Positions 39,798-47,319 of a stretch of 64,000 bases of DNA are shown piece after piece; position 1 is the stretch's first letter, and each line of letters starts with the position of its first letter. This stretch comes from Eubacterium coprostanoligenes (lineage in GTDB: Bacteria; Bacillota; Clostridia; Oscillospirales; Acutalibacteraceae). The position numbers and the translations under genes are program-made. Location of the stretch: contig NZ_FUWW01000003.1 in assembly GCF_900167205.1 (NCBI RefSeq), positions 85,816 to 149,815 on the forward strand, read 5' to 3'. Under the pieces are notes generated by a model. The model did no database searches. It worked only from the letters and a program-made list of their open reading frames with translations, and was not told the origin of the DNA.

Positions 39798-41744
39798 TTA
39801 AACAGTTTTTACAATATTCATTTCCATTGAGTTTAGAGCGTTCTTGTTTACCTCTTCAGGAGCCTTAAAAGTCGGAACAACTGAATGAAGTGCCTCACGA
39901 ACCAAATCGTTATCGCCTTGTTCACAAGCGTTTCTTAATACCTCAAGTTTTTGTTCCATTTCTTCAAAAGAGATTGGTTCTTCTCTTTCAATAAAGATTA
40001 ACTCATTATCCGTTGTATCAAGATTATTACCGCCAACCAAAAGTTCTTCATAAAGCTTCTCGCCGGGTCGAAGTCCTGTTTCGATAATCTCAATGTTTTG
40101 AACACCCGAAAGTTCAATCATATTTTTTGCAAGATCAAATATTTTCACGGGTTGCCCCATATCAAGAACGAACAGTTCCCCATTGTCAGCCATCGCTCCC
40201 GATTGAAGAACAAGTTGTGACGCTTCAGGTATCGTCATAAAGTAACGGATGATTCTCTTATCCGTTAAAGTTATTGGACCGCCGGCAGAAATTTGACGCT
40301 TGAAAAGCGGAATAACCGAACCCGCAGAGCCAAGTACATTGCCAAATCTTGTACAAGAGCATTTCAAGTTGCCACGAGTGCTATATCCCTGTACAATCAT
40401 CTCGCACATTCTCTTGGTTGCACCCATAACATTTGTTGGGTTAACCGCCTTGTCGGTTGAAACCATCATAAAGCGTTCAGCACCGAATTCTTCGCAAAGT
40501 TCAAGAACAATCTTTGTTCCGAAAACATTATTCTTAACAGCTTCAAGACAATTATTTTCCATAAGCGGTACATGCTTATGGGCGGCAGCATTAATGACAA
40601 TTTGAGGATGATATTTTTCAAATACCATTCGCATTGCCTGTCTGTCTGTAATAGAAGCAATTTCAACCTCTAAATCAAGTTCGTTTTTATATATCAGCTT
40701 CAGTTCTTGCTGAACATCATAAACGCCGTTTTCGTATATATCCAGAATAACAACTTGTTTAGGGTTCATTTTGGCTAATTGACGGCAAAGTTCACTTCCG
40801 ATAGAACCACCGCCGCCTGTAATAAGAACCACCTTATTTTTAAAATATGCTTTTGTGTTTTCGTCTACAACTTGAATTTGTTTTCTAAACAGCAAATCTT
40901 CAATATCAAATTCACGAAGGCTCGGTTTAGCTCCGACAGTTTGCACCGTTGGATAGTCATAATTCTTTATCTTGCATCCGAATTGTTTATAGAAATCATA
41001 AAGCTCTTTTTTCCTTGCCGCAGTTGCTGACGGAATTGCAATCACGATTTCTTGAATTTTGTATTCTTTGATAATTTCAGAAATAGGCTCATTTTTTGAA
41101 ATTACAGGTATGTCGTGAATTTCACGGCCGATTTTCTCATCATTAGTATCAATAAACAATCTTGGCAAATACGGTGAAGCCAAATTGTTCATTAAATCTT
41201 CCGCAAGACTTACACCGGTTTTTCCCGCACCGACTATTGCTATCTTAATTTTACTTGAATCGTCGGTTTTCTTAAGCGTTATTCCTGCAAAATTTTTAAG
41301 CAAAAATCTGAGTACTCTGCCTTTTAATGATGTTTCATTGCCGAATTTAAAGCAATAGCGATACATCATTCTCATTGCAAGAGCCAAAAGCAAATCAACG
41401 CTCATAAGAGCAACCATAATAGAAAAGGTTAATCTTTTGAACGGTGTCAATACGTCAAATATGTATTCTAACAAGATAAAAAATACGGCACCACCGGCAT
41501 CGGCAATCAACAACCGAATATAGCACTGTATTCCGCCATATCTCCAAATTTGCCTATAAACATTTCCAATCAATCTGGCTACAAAGATTGAACCAAAAGC
41601 TAAAACCGAATTTGCAACTATATCTTTCCAACCAAGTGACAAAAAATTTCTATAAATAAGCAACAGTACTCCATCTGTTACCAAAAACGCAATCAAATCA
41701 TAAAAGACTAACTGCCATTTTATATTTAATAATTTTTTCATCAT
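39798..41744 (-). CDS. PglF/CapD-like UDP-GlcNAc 4,6-dehydratase
   Basis: 648 residues. Four to five membrane helices (about 10-130), then a first Rossmann domain with IAIVGAGKTGVSLAEDLMNN and a second, catalytic one with VVLITGGGGSIGSELCRQLA near residue 310. The segment STDKAVNPTNVMGATKRMCE has Met where most SDRs keep Tyr, as in PglF, CapD and FlaA1-type dehydratases. The product would be UDP-2-acetamido-2,6-dideoxy-4-hexulose. It is the first gene of the polysaccharide operon and follows its promoter by about 165 bases. Confidence 0.92.
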   Translation of the reverse strand: MMKKLLNIKWQLVFYDLIAFLVTDGVLLLIYRNFLSLGWKDIVANSVLAFGSIFVARLIGNVYRQIWRYGGIQCYIRLLIADAGGAVFFILLEYIFDVLTPFKRLTFSIMVALMSVDLLLALAMRMMYRYCFKFGNETSLKGRVLRFLLKNFAGITLKKTDDSSKIKIAIVGAGKTGVSLAEDLMNNLASPYLPRLFIDTNDEKIGREIHDIPVISKNEPISEIIKEYKIQEIVIAIPSATAARKKELYDFYKQFGCKIKNYDYPTVQTVGAKPSLREFDIEDLLFRKQIQVVDENTKAYFKNKVVLITGGGGSIGSELCRQLAKMNPKQVVILDIYENGVYDVQQELKLIYKNELDLEVEIASITDRQAMRMVFEKYHPQIVINAAAHKHVPLMENNCLEAVKNNVFGTKIVLELCEEFGAERFMMVSTDKAVNPTNVMGATKRMCEMIVQGYSTRGNLKCSCTRFGNVLGSAGSVIPLFKRQISAGGPITLTDKRIIRYFMTIPEASQLVLQSGAMADNGELFVLDMGQPVKIFDLAKNMIELSGVQNIEIIETGLRPGEKLYEELLVGGNNLDTTDNELIFIEREEPISFEEMEQKLEVLRNACEQGDNDLVREALHSVVPTFKAPEEVNKNALNSMEMNIVKTV

Positions 41745-41812
41745 TCTCTTTTTTGCCCAACAATCGTGGCATATTCTCCTTATGTTATTTTATATCATCT
41801 CTAACAATATCC

Positions 41813-41846
41813 ATTCAACGCATTTTTTGTATTAAATGCGTTGAAT
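41813..41846 (-). promoter_or_regulatory. leader hairpin of the polysaccharide operon
   Basis: Perfect 13-base inverted repeat, ATTCAACGCATTT (41813-41825) and AAATGCGTTGAAT (41834-41846), inside the predicted 5' leader of the pglF-like mRNA, about 70 bases before its ATG. No T run follows on either strand, so it is not a simple terminator; an RNA-binding or DNA operator site is possible. Confidence 0.65.
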
Positions 41847-41914
41847 AAACACTCCAACTTTACAAATTTTTGTTTCTTAATTTTATGCAAAATACATAGT
41901 TTATCTCATTTAAA

Positions 41915-41943
41915 ATTATACACTATATAACATAAAATTACAA
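41915..41943 (-). promoter_or_regulatory. promoter of the polysaccharide operon
   Basis: On the minus strand TTGTAA (41938-41943) and TATAAT (41915-41920) are 17 bases apart. Transcription would start near 41908, giving a leader of about 165 bases. Confidence 0.75.
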
Positions 41944-41962
41944 TATTATTTATTATTTTTTA

Positions 41963-41982
41963 CTGTTTAGTAAACTAAACAG
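41963..41982. promoter_or_regulatory. 20-bp perfect palindrome upstream of the polysaccharide promoter
   Basis: CTGTTTAGTAAACTAAACAG reads the same on both strands (9-bp arms, AA/TT centre) and lies about 20 bases upstream of the -35. It has the size and symmetry of a dimeric regulator site (MarR- or TetR-like), positioned as an activator or looping site. Confidence 0.65.
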
Positions 41983-42031
41983 AGAAGATTAGTTATTAAT
42001 TTGTGCAAAATATGAAAATCAATGCCCACAA

Positions 42032-42185
42032 GGGGCGCACAACATAAAAAATAAATGCTCAAAAAATCAAACAAACATCGAAATACTGCGTTAAATTTAC
42101 AGTGAAGGCGGTAAGCCTGCCCTGTAAATTATGCCTTGTCTTTCATCTGTCTCTTTGATTTTTGAGTGCAAAGCAGTGTGCCCCA
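42032..42185. repeat. nested inverted-repeat element (MITE-like or structured RNA)
   Basis: Outer ends GGGGCGCACA (42032) and TGTGCCCC (42177-42184) pair; inside them CTCAAAAAATCAAA (42058-42071) pairs with TTTGATTTTTGAG (42154-42166, one bulge); at the centre AATTTACAG (42094-42102) pairs with CTGTAAATT (42122-42130) around AGGC/GCCT. Altogether the element could fold as one long hairpin of about 150 bases. Its right end stops 6 bases from the spoVAD stop codon. No ORF. No flanking target duplication was clear. Confidence 0.6.
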
Positions 42186-42190
42186 AATGC

Positions 42191-43216
42191 TTATTTTTCA
42201 AGCAAAACTGCGTGTGCTATGCCCGGGATTGACTGACCCTGCTTTGTTGAGGTCGGCGACATCAGTGCTCCCGTTGCAACAAAAAGCACTTTTTTAAGCG
42301 TGCCGTTTTTGATATTTTTCATAATGTGTGAACAAAAAACGCTTGCCGAACAGCCACAACCCGAGCCTCCTGAATTCACATCCTGCTCCGCCAAATTAAA
42401 AATCATCGTTCCGCAATCTTTGTGCTGTGTTTCGATGTCAATTTCACTGTCCTCTTGCAAAAGTTCAAACAACAATTTTGAACCTGTCAGTCCTAAATCT
42501 CCCGTCAAAATCAAGTCGTAATCTTCAGGTTTTGTCTGTGTGTCGTGCAAAAAATCGGCTATCGTTCTTGCCGCTGCCGGAGCCATTGCCGCACCCATAT
42601 TGTTTGCATCTTTGATGCCCAAATCCGTTATTGTTCCGATATGAACAGCAGAAATCTTCACCGCATTTTGCAAGTTTTCAGGGTCAATATTTCTTTGATT
42701 TTGCACAACCGCACAGCCTGCACCCGTGACCGTCCATTGAGCTGTCGGAGGTCGCTGACCGCCATATTCAAGCGGATAGCGAAACTGTCTTTCGCTGGAC
42801 GCAAAATGGCTCGAAGCACCTGCAACGCAGATGTTTGCACCTGCCGACACAAGCATTGCCGAATTGCACAAAGTGAGCGCCATTGTTGAGCACGCACCGT
42901 ACATTCCGATGAACGGCATTTCCAAATCTTTGAGTGCAAAACACGAACCTGTGCACTGGTCGAGCAAATCACCCGTCATAACAAAATCAACATCCTTGGG
43001 CGACACATTTGCACTTTCCAAAGCCCTGATTATCGCATCGTGGAGCATCGCACTTTCAGCAAGTTCAAAGCTGTCCTGCCCCATCGTTGTGTCCTCAAAA
43101 ACCATATCAAAATCGTCACCGAGTGGACCTTCGCCCTCTTTTTTTCCTGCAACACCCGCCGACCCTATTATCAACGGCGGCAATTCAAAAATATATGTTT
43201 TTCCGATTTTTTTCAT
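42191..43216 (-). CDS. spoVAD: stage V sporulation protein AD
   Basis: 341 residues, standard size (about 335-340). The protein has the thiolase-like fold of SpoVAD: FELPPLIIGSAGVAGKKEGEGPLG near the start (in parts), TMGQDSFELAESAMLHDAI, GMYGACSTMALTLCNSAM and SGGSGCGCSASVFCSHIM near the end. SpoVAD binds dipicolinic acid and helps its entry into the forespore with SpoVAC/AE membrane proteins, none of which is adjacent here, so the usual AC-AD-AE order is broken. The start is unusual: the GAGGTG ribosome site is part of a terminator-type hairpin and a T7 run directly precedes the ATG. Confidence 0.93.
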   Translation of the reverse strand: MKKIGKTYIFELPPLIIGSAGVAGKKEGEGPLGDDFDMVFEDTTMGQDSFELAESAMLHDAIIRALESANVSPKDVDFVMTGDLLDQCTGSCFALKDLEMPFIGMYGACSTMALTLCNSAMLVSAGANICVAGASSHFASSERQFRYPLEYGGQRPPTAQWTVTGAGCAVVQNQRNIDPENLQNAVKISAVHIGTITDLGIKDANNMGAAMAPAAARTIADFLHDTQTKPEDYDLILTGDLGLTGSKLLFELLQEDSEIDIETQHKDCGTMIFNLAEQDVNSGGSGCGCSASVFCSHIMKNIKNGTLKKVLFVATGALMSPTSTKQGQSIPGIAHAVLLEK

Positions 43217-43218
43217 AA

Positions 43219-43248
43219 AAAAACACCTCGGTAATAGTTTTACCGAGG
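43219..43248 (-). terminator. terminator of rlmH overlapping the spoVAD ribosome site
   Basis: On the minus strand the hairpin CCTCGGTAA...TTACCGAGG (43226-43234 with 43240-43248) is followed by TGTTTTTTT and then at once by the spoVAD ATG. It ends the rlmH transcript, and its 3' arm contains the only plausible Shine-Dalgarno of spoVAD. Confidence 0.85.
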
Positions 43249-43277
43249 CATAAATTTATATTATAGAAATATGTGTT

Positions 43278-43760
43278 TTATTTATGGTATTTACTGTTGT
43301 TGAGTATTGAAAATGCACGATAGATTTGTTCCAAAAGGACAACACGCATAAGCTGGTGCGGAAGTGTGAGCTTGCCAAACGACAATTTCAATTTGCCAAG
43401 CGACTTGACCTCGTCCGACAGACCGAACGAACCGCCGATGATGAAGGTTATATCGCTGTTCCCTGCAACCGCCGTTGCCTCAATTTTCTTTGCAAAATCC
43501 TCGCTTGAAAACTGCGTGCCCTCAATGCACATCGGCACAATAAACGAGCCTTTCGGGATTTTTGCGATAATACGCCGACCCTCTTTTTGCTTGACATTTT
43601 CTATTTCCGACTCGCTCGGATTATCGGAGCAACGCTCCTCATTGACCTCAACAACGCTCACCTTTGAATATGTGCCGAGCCTTTTGAGATACTCCTCGCA
43701 AGCGTCACGAAGATATTTTTCCTTTAACTTGCCTACCGCAATAACCGTCACCTTAATCAT
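43278..43760 (-). CDS. rlmH: 23S rRNA (pseudouridine1915-N3)-methyltransferase RlmH
   Basis: 160 residues, the usual size. MIKVTVIAVGKLKEKYLRDA begins the SPOUT fold, FIIGGSFGLSDEVK is the knotted SAM site, and LSFGKLTLPHQLMRVVLLEQ followed by IYRAFSILNNSKYHK is the classical C-terminus. It methylates pseudouridine 1915 in helix 69 of mature 70S ribosomes. It overlaps the YycJ-like gene by 4 bases; this pairing is also seen in other Firmicutes. Confidence 0.96.
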   Translation of the reverse strand: MIKVTVIAVGKLKEKYLRDACEEYLKRLGTYSKVSVVEVNEERCSDNPSESEIENVKQKEGRRIIAKIPKGSFIVPMCIEGTQFSSEDFAKKIEATAVAGNSDITFIIGGSFGLSDEVKSLGKLKLSFGKLTLPHQLMRVVLLEQIYRAFSILNNSKYHK

Positions 43761-44542
43761 AAAACTATCGGCCTTTCAAAACATTCCTCATCCGAAACAC
43801 TGAGGCGAAAATCCTTGTTTTGCTCAAATCCCGCTTCGCTCAACGCACAAAGTGTTGCTTGGCGTGCAACATCGGGATTGTTGTTCTCTTTGCTCAAATG
43901 TGCCAGCACAAGCCTTGTTGTGCCGTTTTGCACAAGTTCCTTTGCAAATTCACCACACGCAAAATTTGAAAGATGTCCCTTTGCCGACAAAATTCTCTGC
44001 TTGAGCTGATAAGGATAAAAGCCGTTTTCAAGCATTGTGACCTCGTGGTTCGACTCAAGATACACCATATCCGTGCCTTTTAGTTTTTCCCTTGCGTCAT
44101 CGGTCACATAACCCGTATCGGTACACACAGCGATTGACCTGCCGTTCATATTGAAGCGATAGCCAACGCACGCAACGCTGTCGTGACTGTTGACAAACGG
44201 CACGATTTCCGCTCCGCCGATTTCCATATTTTCATCAATTTTATAAAGCGGAACACCATCTTTGATTGAACCGCTCGCCTTGATTTTTTCTGCCACATCC
44301 TTGTGAGCAAACACAGGCAAATTGTGCTTCGCCGAAAAAACACGCAAGCCTCCGATATGGTCGGTGTGCTCGTGAGTGACAAAAATTCCGTCAAGTTCAT
44401 CAGGTTCAACACCGATTGAACGGAGCTTTTCGTCAAGTCGCTTTGCGCTCACTCCCGCATCAACAAGAAACTTGCCGCAAGCCGAGGATATGTATATTGA
44501 ATTGCCCTTACTGCCCGAAAACAGCTGACACGCTTTTGCCAT
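43757..44542 (-). CDS. YycJ/WalJ-like metallo-beta-lactamase-fold nuclease
   Basis: 261 residues. QLFSGSKGNSIYISSACGKF and VDAGVSAKRLDEKL start the fold; THEHTDHIGGLRVF is the HxHxDH metal motif; NSHDSVACVGYRF, CTDTGYVTDDAREKL, LESNHEVTML and VLAHLSKENN complete the site. The sequence belongs to YycJ (WalJ), a 5'-3' exonuclease-like hydrolase linked to mismatch repair and cell-wall control in Firmicutes. It precedes rlmH in the same transcript. Confidence 0.88.
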   Translation of the reverse strand: MAKACQLFSGSKGNSIYISSACGKFLVDAGVSAKRLDEKLRSIGVEPDELDGIFVTHEHTDHIGGLRVFSAKHNLPVFAHKDVAEKIKASGSIKDGVPLYKIDENMEIGGAEIVPFVNSHDSVACVGYRFNMNGRSIAVCTDTGYVTDDAREKLKGTDMVYLESNHEVTMLENGFYPYQLKQRILSAKGHLSNFACGEFAKELVQNGTTRLVLAHLSKENNNPDVARQATLCALSEAGFEQNKDFRLSVSDEECFERPIVL

Positions 44543-44561
44543 TTTGCTACCCCATTACTTC

Positions 44562-44588
44562 AAAAAAATCCCCGTCAATGACGAGGAT
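44562..44588 (-). terminator. terminator of murA
   Basis: Arms 44568-44576 and 44580-44588 (ATCCTCGTC/GACGGGGAT on the minus strand, one G-T pair) followed by seven T residues. It separates murA from the YycJ-rlmH transcript. Confidence 0.88.
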
Positions 44589-44595
44589 TATTATT

Positions 44596-45882
44596 TTAAC
44601 CTGCGGAAGAAACTGTGTTTTCTTCCTTAACCGCAACACGCTTGATGTCTGCGCCGAGTGCCGAAAACTTTTCAACAACATCCTCGTATCCACGCTCAAC
44701 ATAAATCGTGTCCTCAACAGTTGTTACACCCTCTGCAACCAAGCCTGCAATAATCATTGCCGCACCTGCACGGAGGTCGGTTGCTCTGACTGTTGTGCCG
44801 TCAAGTCTCGGAACACCGACAATAACAGCCACCTTGCCGTCAACCTGAATATCCGCACCCATACGAAGAAGCTGTTGAACATACTGAAAACGATTGTCCC
44901 ACACGCTCTCGGACAAAATGCTTGTGCCGTTTGCAATAGACAGAAGCACCGCCATTTGAGGCTGCATATCGGTTGGGAAGCCCGGATGAGGCATAGTTTT
45001 TACATTGCATTTTGAAAGTGCCTTAAATCTTGTTACACGAACCGCATCGTCATATTCGATAACTTCTGCACCCGCTTCTTCAAGCTTTGCAGTGATTGAT
45101 TCAAGGTGCTTCGGAATTACATTCTTAACAAGCACATCACCGCCGCAAGCCGCAGCAGCAACCATATATGTGCCTGCTTCGATTTGGTCCGGAATGATTG
45201 AATATGTGCAACCGTGCATTTTTTCTACGCCACGAATTTTGATAACATCGGTGCCTGCGCCTCTTACATCCGCACCCATTGAGTTGAGGAAGTTTGCAAG
45301 GTCAACGATATGTGGCTCTTTTGCCGCATTTTCAATAACGGTGAGTCCTCTTGCCTTAACCGCCGCAAGCATAATGTTGATGGTTGCGCCGACAGACACG
45401 ACATCCATATAAATAGGTGTGCCGACAAGCTTTTCTGCCTTTGCACACACAACACCGTCAATAATATCAACCTGTGCGCCGAGCATCTTGAAACCCTTGA
45501 CATGCTGGTCGATAGGTCTTACACCAAAATCACAGCCACCCGGAAGCGCAACATCTGCCTTGCTGAATCTGCCAAGCATTGCACCAATCAAGTAGTAGCT
45601 TGCTCTGAAATGAGATGTAAGTTCATATGGTATACTTTGATAATTAATATTTGTAGTGTTAATATCCAAGGTGTTTTTGTTGACAACCTTAATCTCTGCA
45701 CCCATTCTGTTGAGAATTTCGATAATCAGATGAACATCGCTAATTTGCGGGATATTTTCTATTCTGACAGTATCTTCTGCCAAAAGAGCCGCCGGGATAA
45801 TAGCGACTGCAGCATTTTTAGCACCGCTGATATTAACTTCTCCGAACAATTCGTGTCCACCGTTAATAACAAAATTATCCAC
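44596..45882 (-). CDS. murA: UDP-N-acetylglucosamine 1-carboxyvinyltransferase MurA
   Basis: 428 residues from the GTG at 45882, chosen because GGAGGG is 6 bases upstream; readings from 45954 or 45900 would add residues unlike any MurA. VINGGHELFGEVNISGAKNA at the start has the catalytic Lys and Asn; LPGGCDFGVRPIDQHVKGF contains the catalytic Cys (fosfomycin target); TMPHPGFPTDMQPQMAVLLS and VRATDLRAGAAMIIAGL are conserved. First step of peptidoglycan precursor synthesis, in the cytoplasm. The loop CDFG differs slightly from the usual CAIG, as is common in Firmicutes paralogues, so this could be either MurA copy. Confidence 0.95.
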   Translation of the reverse strand: MDNFVINGGHELFGEVNISGAKNAAVAIIPAALLAEDTVRIENIPQISDVHLIIEILNRMGAEIKVVNKNTLDINTTNINYQSIPYELTSHFRASYYLIGAMLGRFSKADVALPGGCDFGVRPIDQHVKGFKMLGAQVDIIDGVVCAKAEKLVGTPIYMDVVSVGATINIMLAAVKARGLTVIENAAKEPHIVDLANFLNSMGADVRGAGTDVIKIRGVEKMHGCTYSIIPDQIEAGTYMVAAAACGGDVLVKNVIPKHLESITAKLEEAGAEVIEYDDAVRVTRFKALSKCNVKTMPHPGFPTDMQPQMAVLLSIANGTSILSESVWDNRFQYVQQLLRMGADIQVDGKVAVIVGVPRLDGTTVRATDLRAGAAMIIAGLVAEGVTTVEDTIYVERGYEDVVEKFSALGADIKRVAVKEENTVSSAG

Positions 45883-45953
45883 GATTTTCCCTCCGTTCAT
45901 AAGGTAATAAAAAATATATAAATAAAAGTAGAAATCAAATTTATGTAGACGCA

Positions 45954-45972
45954 ATTATGCAATATGCATAAT
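45954..45972. promoter_or_regulatory. palindrome in the murA leader
   Basis: ATTATGC (45954-45960) and GCATAAT (45966-45972) are perfect 7-base arms around AATAT, just downstream of the murA -10. It may be a regulator site or a small RNA hairpin. Confidence 0.45.
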
Positions 45973-45986
45973 ATCGTACATATTGA

Positions 45987-46015
45987 ATTATAACAAATTA
46001 CCAATGTAATGTGAA
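45987..46015 (-). promoter_or_regulatory. murA promoter
   Basis: On the minus strand TTCACA (46010-46015) and TATAAT (45987-45992), 17 bases apart. Confidence 0.6.
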
Positions 46016-46263
46016 TAAAAAGTCACTGATTTTTACCAATTTGTAATCTGTTTAAGTCTAAATATATTGTTTTTTAACATTTAAAGTACAATATATAGTG
46101 TAGTCATTGATGTATATACACAATTTGCTATATTTTGTATCTCAATAAGTAACAAAAGAGTAACACATTATTACAAATATGTCAATGCCTTTTGCAAGAT
46201 TTATAACGAATTGTAAAAAGTTACCAAATATTTGCAAAATCATATTTAAAAATTTGATTTTAT

Positions 46264-46292
46264 TTGATTTTACATTATTAATATGATATATT
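46264..46292 (+). promoter_or_regulatory. dusB operon promoter
   Basis: TTGATT (46264-46269) and TATATT (46287-46292) with 17 bases between; the leader is about 55 bases with a weak GGAAAA ribosome site. Confidence 0.5.
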
Positions 46293-46353
46293 ATGAGCGT
46301 ATTAATCAAGGTAATAAGTGTGAATTAAGAGATTAATTCGGATTGGAAAATTT

Positions 46354-47319
46354 ATGAAAATCGGCGATTTAGAATTTACAAATATTGCATTTTTGGCACC
46401 GATGGCAGGAATTGCGGACAGGGCGTTCAGAGAGCTGTGCACGCAATTCGGAGCGGCATACACGGTGACGGAAATGGTGTCGTCCAAAGGTTTGACGATG
46501 GGCGACAAAAAAAGCGGAGAGCTGTTGACAATCGGCAATGAGCGTCCGTGCGGAGCACAGATTTTTGGTGACGACCCTGAAATTATGGCTCAAGCGGCGG
46601 TCAAATGTCTTGAATACAATCCAAACATAATTGACATAAATATGGGCTGTCCTGCTCCGAAAGTTGCCATGAACGGCGGAGGGGCAAGCCTGATGAAAAA
46701 GCCACAACTTGCATACGAAATCACAAAGGCGGTTGTTGAAGCGGTGGAAATTCCCGTAACCGTAAAAATCCGCAAAGGCTGGGATGACGACAACATCAAC
46801 GCTGTTGAAATGGCACTTCTTGCCCAAAAAGCCGGAGCAAGTGCTGTTGCGGTGCACGGCAGAACACGGCAGCAGATGTACAGCGGAACGGTTGATTACG
46901 ACATCATTGCAGAAGTAAAAAACGCACTTGACATCCCTGTTATTGCAAACGGCGACATAACCGATGAGCAGACGGCGGCGATTATGCTTGAAAAAACGAA
47001 TGCCGATGCAATAATGATTGGCAGAGGTGCGCTCGGCAATCCGTGGGTATTCTCACGAATCAACGCTTATCTTTCGGAATGCAGAGTTCTTCCCGAACCG
47101 TCAACGATTGAAAAAATGAATGTTATGCTGAAGCATATTCAAAAAATAATCGAATACAAAGGCGAATACACAGCTATGCGAGAGGCTCGACACCACGCAG
47201 CGTACTACACAAAAGGTATGCGAGGCGGTGCAAAGCTCCGTGCTGAAATCAGCAAATATGAGCATTTTGAACAGCTCCAAGAGTTGTCATATCGCATAAT
47301 CAAGGAGGCAAAATTATGA
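46354..47319 (+). CDS. dusB: tRNA-dihydrouridine synthase DusB
   Basis: 321 residues. FLAPMAGIADRAFRELC and AYTVTEMVSSKGLT begin the FMN TIM barrel; IDINMGCPAPKVAMNGGGAS has the catalytic Cys; VTVKIRKGWDD, VAVHGRTRQQMYSG and PVIANGDIT ... MIGRGALGNPWVF bind FMN; the C-terminal helical domain recognises tRNA (RHHAAYYTKGMRGGAKLR). It reduces specific uridines in the tRNA D-loop. Overlaps the nagA gene by 4 bases, showing an operon. Confidence 0.94.
   Translation: MKIGDLEFTNIAFLAPMAGIADRAFRELCTQFGAAYTVTEMVSSKGLTMGDKKSGELLTIGNERPCGAQIFGDDPEIMAQAAVKCLEYNPNIIDINMGCPAPKVAMNGGGASLMKKPQLAYEITKAVVEAVEIPVTVKIRKGWDDDNINAVEMALLAQKAGASAVAVHGRTRQQMYSGTVDYDIIAEVKNALDIPVIANGDITDEQTAAIMLEKTNADAIMIGRGALGNPWVFSRINAYLSECRVLPEPSTIEKMNVMLKHIQKIIEYKGEYTAMREARHHAAYYTKGMRGGAKLRAEISKYEHFEQLQELSYRIIKEAKL

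Larger units (their letters stand above)
41745..42190. other. 446-base regulatory gap between polysaccharide operon and spoVAD
   Basis: No gene. From left to right it holds the operon leader with a hairpin, the promoter, the 20-bp palindrome and a 154-base nested inverted-repeat element. Base composition is strongly AT apart from the inverted-repeat element. Confidence 0.7.
45883..46353. other. 471-base divergent control region between murA and dusB
   Basis: Very AT-rich and without a gene. It contains the leftward murA promoter, an ATTATGC/GCATAAT palindrome in the murA leader and the rightward dusB promoter. Between 46020 and 46260 I see only A/T-rich sequence with several TTGT/ACAA runs and no clear hairpin. 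Confidence 0.6.
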
